Assembly: GCF_036323735.1 (NCBI RefSeq)
Contig: NW_026947370.1
Coordinates: 717,588-781,587 of the forward strand
Direction: 5' to 3'
From: Rattus norvegicus
Taxonomy: Eukaryota; Chordata; Mammalia; Rodentia; Muridae
Length of the DNA stretch: 64,000 nt
Translations under genes and position numbers: made by a program
Notes under the pieces: model-generated
Database searches by the model: none
What the model saw: only the letters and a program-made list of their open reading frames with translations
What the model was told of the DNA's origin: nothing
In this document: one piece after another, positions 62,514-64,000 of the stretch
How the letters are laid out: each line of letters begins with the position of its first letter
How positions within the stretch are numbered: position 1 is the stretch's first letter

Positions 62514-63613
62514 TTAATTTCTTGCTTTATCTATAATTTTACTTTCCTCCTTGTTTTGGGGTTTGCCAGTTAGTGTCCTTTGTAGGACTGGATTTGTAGA
62601 AAGATATTGTGTAAATTTTGTTTTGTCATAGAATATCTTGGTGTCTCCATCTATGTTAATTGATATTTTTGCTGGATACAGTGGTCTGGGATGGCATTTT
62701 TGTTCTCTTAGTGTCTGTATGACATCTATCCAGGATCTTCTGGCTTTCATAGTATCTGGTGAGAATTTTGGTTTAATTCTGATAGGTTTGCATTTATATG
62801 TTACTAGACCTTTTCCCGTACTGCTCTTAATATTTTTATTTGTTTTTCAATTTTGGTGTTTTGACTATTATGTGATGGGATGATTTCCTTTTCTGGTCCA
62901 ATCTATTTGGAGTTCTGTAGGCTTTGTGTTTGTTTATGGGCATCTCTTTATTTAGATTAGGGAAGTTTTATTCTATAATTTTGATGAAAATATTACTGTC
63001 CCTTGATGTTGACAGTCTTCACTCTCTTCTATACCTGTTAAGCTTAGGTTTGATCTTCTCATTGTGTCCTGGATATCCTTTATGTTTTGGGCTCACTGCT
63101 TTTCCATTTTCCATTATCTCTGACAGTTGTCTCAATGATTACTATGGAATATTCTGCTCCTTAGATGATGTCTTCTATCTCTTTTATCCTGTTGGTGATT
63201 CTCACATATATGACTCCCAGTACCTCTCCTAGGTTTTCCATTTCCTGGGTTGTCTTCCTTGTGCTTTCTTTTTTGTTTATATTTCCATTTTTAACTCCTG
63301 GATGGCTTTGTTTATTTTCTTCTCCTGTTTTGCTGTTTTTCCAGTAGTTCTTTCAGGTAGTTTTGAGTTCCCTCTTTCAGGGATTCTACTTGTTTACTTC
63401 TGTATTTTCTGTTGTCCTGTATTTTCTTAAGGGAGTTACTTATGACCTTCTTAACACCCTCCATTGTCATGATAAAATGTGAATTTAAATCTAGATCTTG
63501 CTTTTCTGGTGTGTTTAGATATCCAGTATTTGATTTGATGGGAGAATTGGGTTCTGTTGAGCCCAAGTAGTCTTGATTTCTGTTGTTTGTTTCCTGTGCT
63601 TTCCTCTGGCCAT
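62514..63613 (-). pseudogene. L1 ORF1 pseudogene (RNA-binding chaperone)
   Basis: An ATG at 63613 opens the usual ORF1 start (MARGK...). The frame is lost within about ten codons by a one-base deletion near 63577-63585 and picked up in the frame read by 63566-63312. The middle coiled coil is broken. The C-terminal piece (62750-62514), with 'MKARRSWIDVIQTLREQKC' and 'LYPAKISINIDG', is intact to a stop next to ORF2. Total span 1.1 kb, as expected for rodent L1 ORF1. Confidence 0.92.
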
Positions 63614-64000
63614 CAGGTTGTCTCTGGAGTTAGCTTGCTTGCTCTTTCTGACAGTGGCTTGACTGTCCTTTAGGCTCCTGTGTCAGGGCTGCTGTAGACC
63701 TGTTTTCCTGTTTTCTTTTCCCAGTTAAGGGAACAGAGTTTTCTGCTCTCAGGCATGTAGTTGCTCCTGTCCACTGACTTTCAGCTGTCCCTGTTGGCAG
63801 GAACCAGACAGTACTTCCCATACTTCTCCTAGGTACCTCTGTGGGGGGAGGGTGCACAGATGGTACAAGGTGTTTTCCTCTTGAGTCAGGAATTTGGGCA
63901 GAGAGTAGTCTCCTCTGGTTTCCCAGGAGTGTCTACTTCTCTGAAGGTCTAGTTTCCCCACGCTCAGGATTTGGGTACAGGGAGCTTTTTGACCAGTTCT
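63614..64000 (-). mobile_element. L1 5' UTR, partial
   Basis: Non-coding sequence immediately upstream of ORF1 on the minus strand; the 70- and 75-codon minus frames here are chance. Rodent L1 5' UTRs normally hold the internal pol II promoter, but whether promoter monomers exist further upstream cannot be seen. Confidence 0.75.

Larger units (their letters stand above)
57952..64000 (-). mobile_element. Long minus-strand L1, running off the right edge
   Basis: On the minus strand: part of the 5' UTR (64000-63614), ORF1 (63613-62514), ORF2 (about 62460-58600) and a 3' UTR ending near 57952. Its T-rich end is short and the 3' G-rich section shows as C-rich + sequence at 58035-58095. It is the most complete L1 in the window, but both ORFs are broken by frameshifts and stops. 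The 5' end is outside the window, so full length cannot be judged. Confidence 0.96.

Overview
This is a stretch of rodent nuclear DNA, most likely from rat (Rattus). Two tRNA-derived ID SINEs (10362-10459 on + and about 53891-53981 on -) are of the kind that reached very high copy number in rat. LINE-1 remnants of rodent type, degraded B1/B3-like SINEs and long (TG)n/(TA)n microsatellites point the same way. No intact host protein-coding gene is visible. Nearly every open frame over 60 codons is an L1 fragment, an antisense shadow of L1, or a translated microsatellite.

Layout. Positions 1-5.2 kb hold three head-to-tail copies of a 2.2-2.5 kb unit: an L1 3' UTR joined to about 1.6 kb of non-L1 sequence, closed by a (TG)n/(TA)n tract. 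The same unit recurs at 13.4-16.0 kb and, as another tandem run, at 41.2-47.2 kb. From 5.4 to 13.3 kb there are old L1 pieces (one split by a young ID insertion), microsatellites and unassigned sequence. From 16 to 23.4 kb lie several old L1 3' ends in both orientations, and between them a stretch (18.1-20.4 kb) with unusually many CpGs, a five-copy TGACATCA mini-array and a perfect TGACGTCA palindrome. From 23.4 to 29.7 kb is AT-rich sequence with one olfactory-receptor pseudogene on the minus strand (about 26156-26777) and faint B1 relics.

Positions 29.7-33.9 kb carry a 5'-truncated, degenerate + strand L1 with most of ORF2. It is followed by a 200-base purine tract. A young, 5'-truncated minus-strand L1 with perfect 17-base target-site duplications sits at 34358-35434. 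From 35.5 to 41.2 kb and from 48.2 to 55.5 kb the sequence is AT-rich, gene-poor and mostly unassigned. The window ends with an old + L1 3' end (55.65-57.2 kb) and a long minus-strand L1 (57.95 kb to the edge) carrying ORF2, ORF1 and part of the 5' UTR, all disabled.

The elements do not form an operon or pathway. The most interesting leads are the tandem 2.2-2.5 kb units, which keep a TGACATCA site in all five copies that contain it, and the CpG-retaining, TGACATCA-rich stretch near 18.1-20.4 kb. Either could be a regulatory or non-coding transcription unit, but that is inference. All calls come from reading the sequence; no database search was possible, and repeat-family boundaries are approximate (tens of bases).
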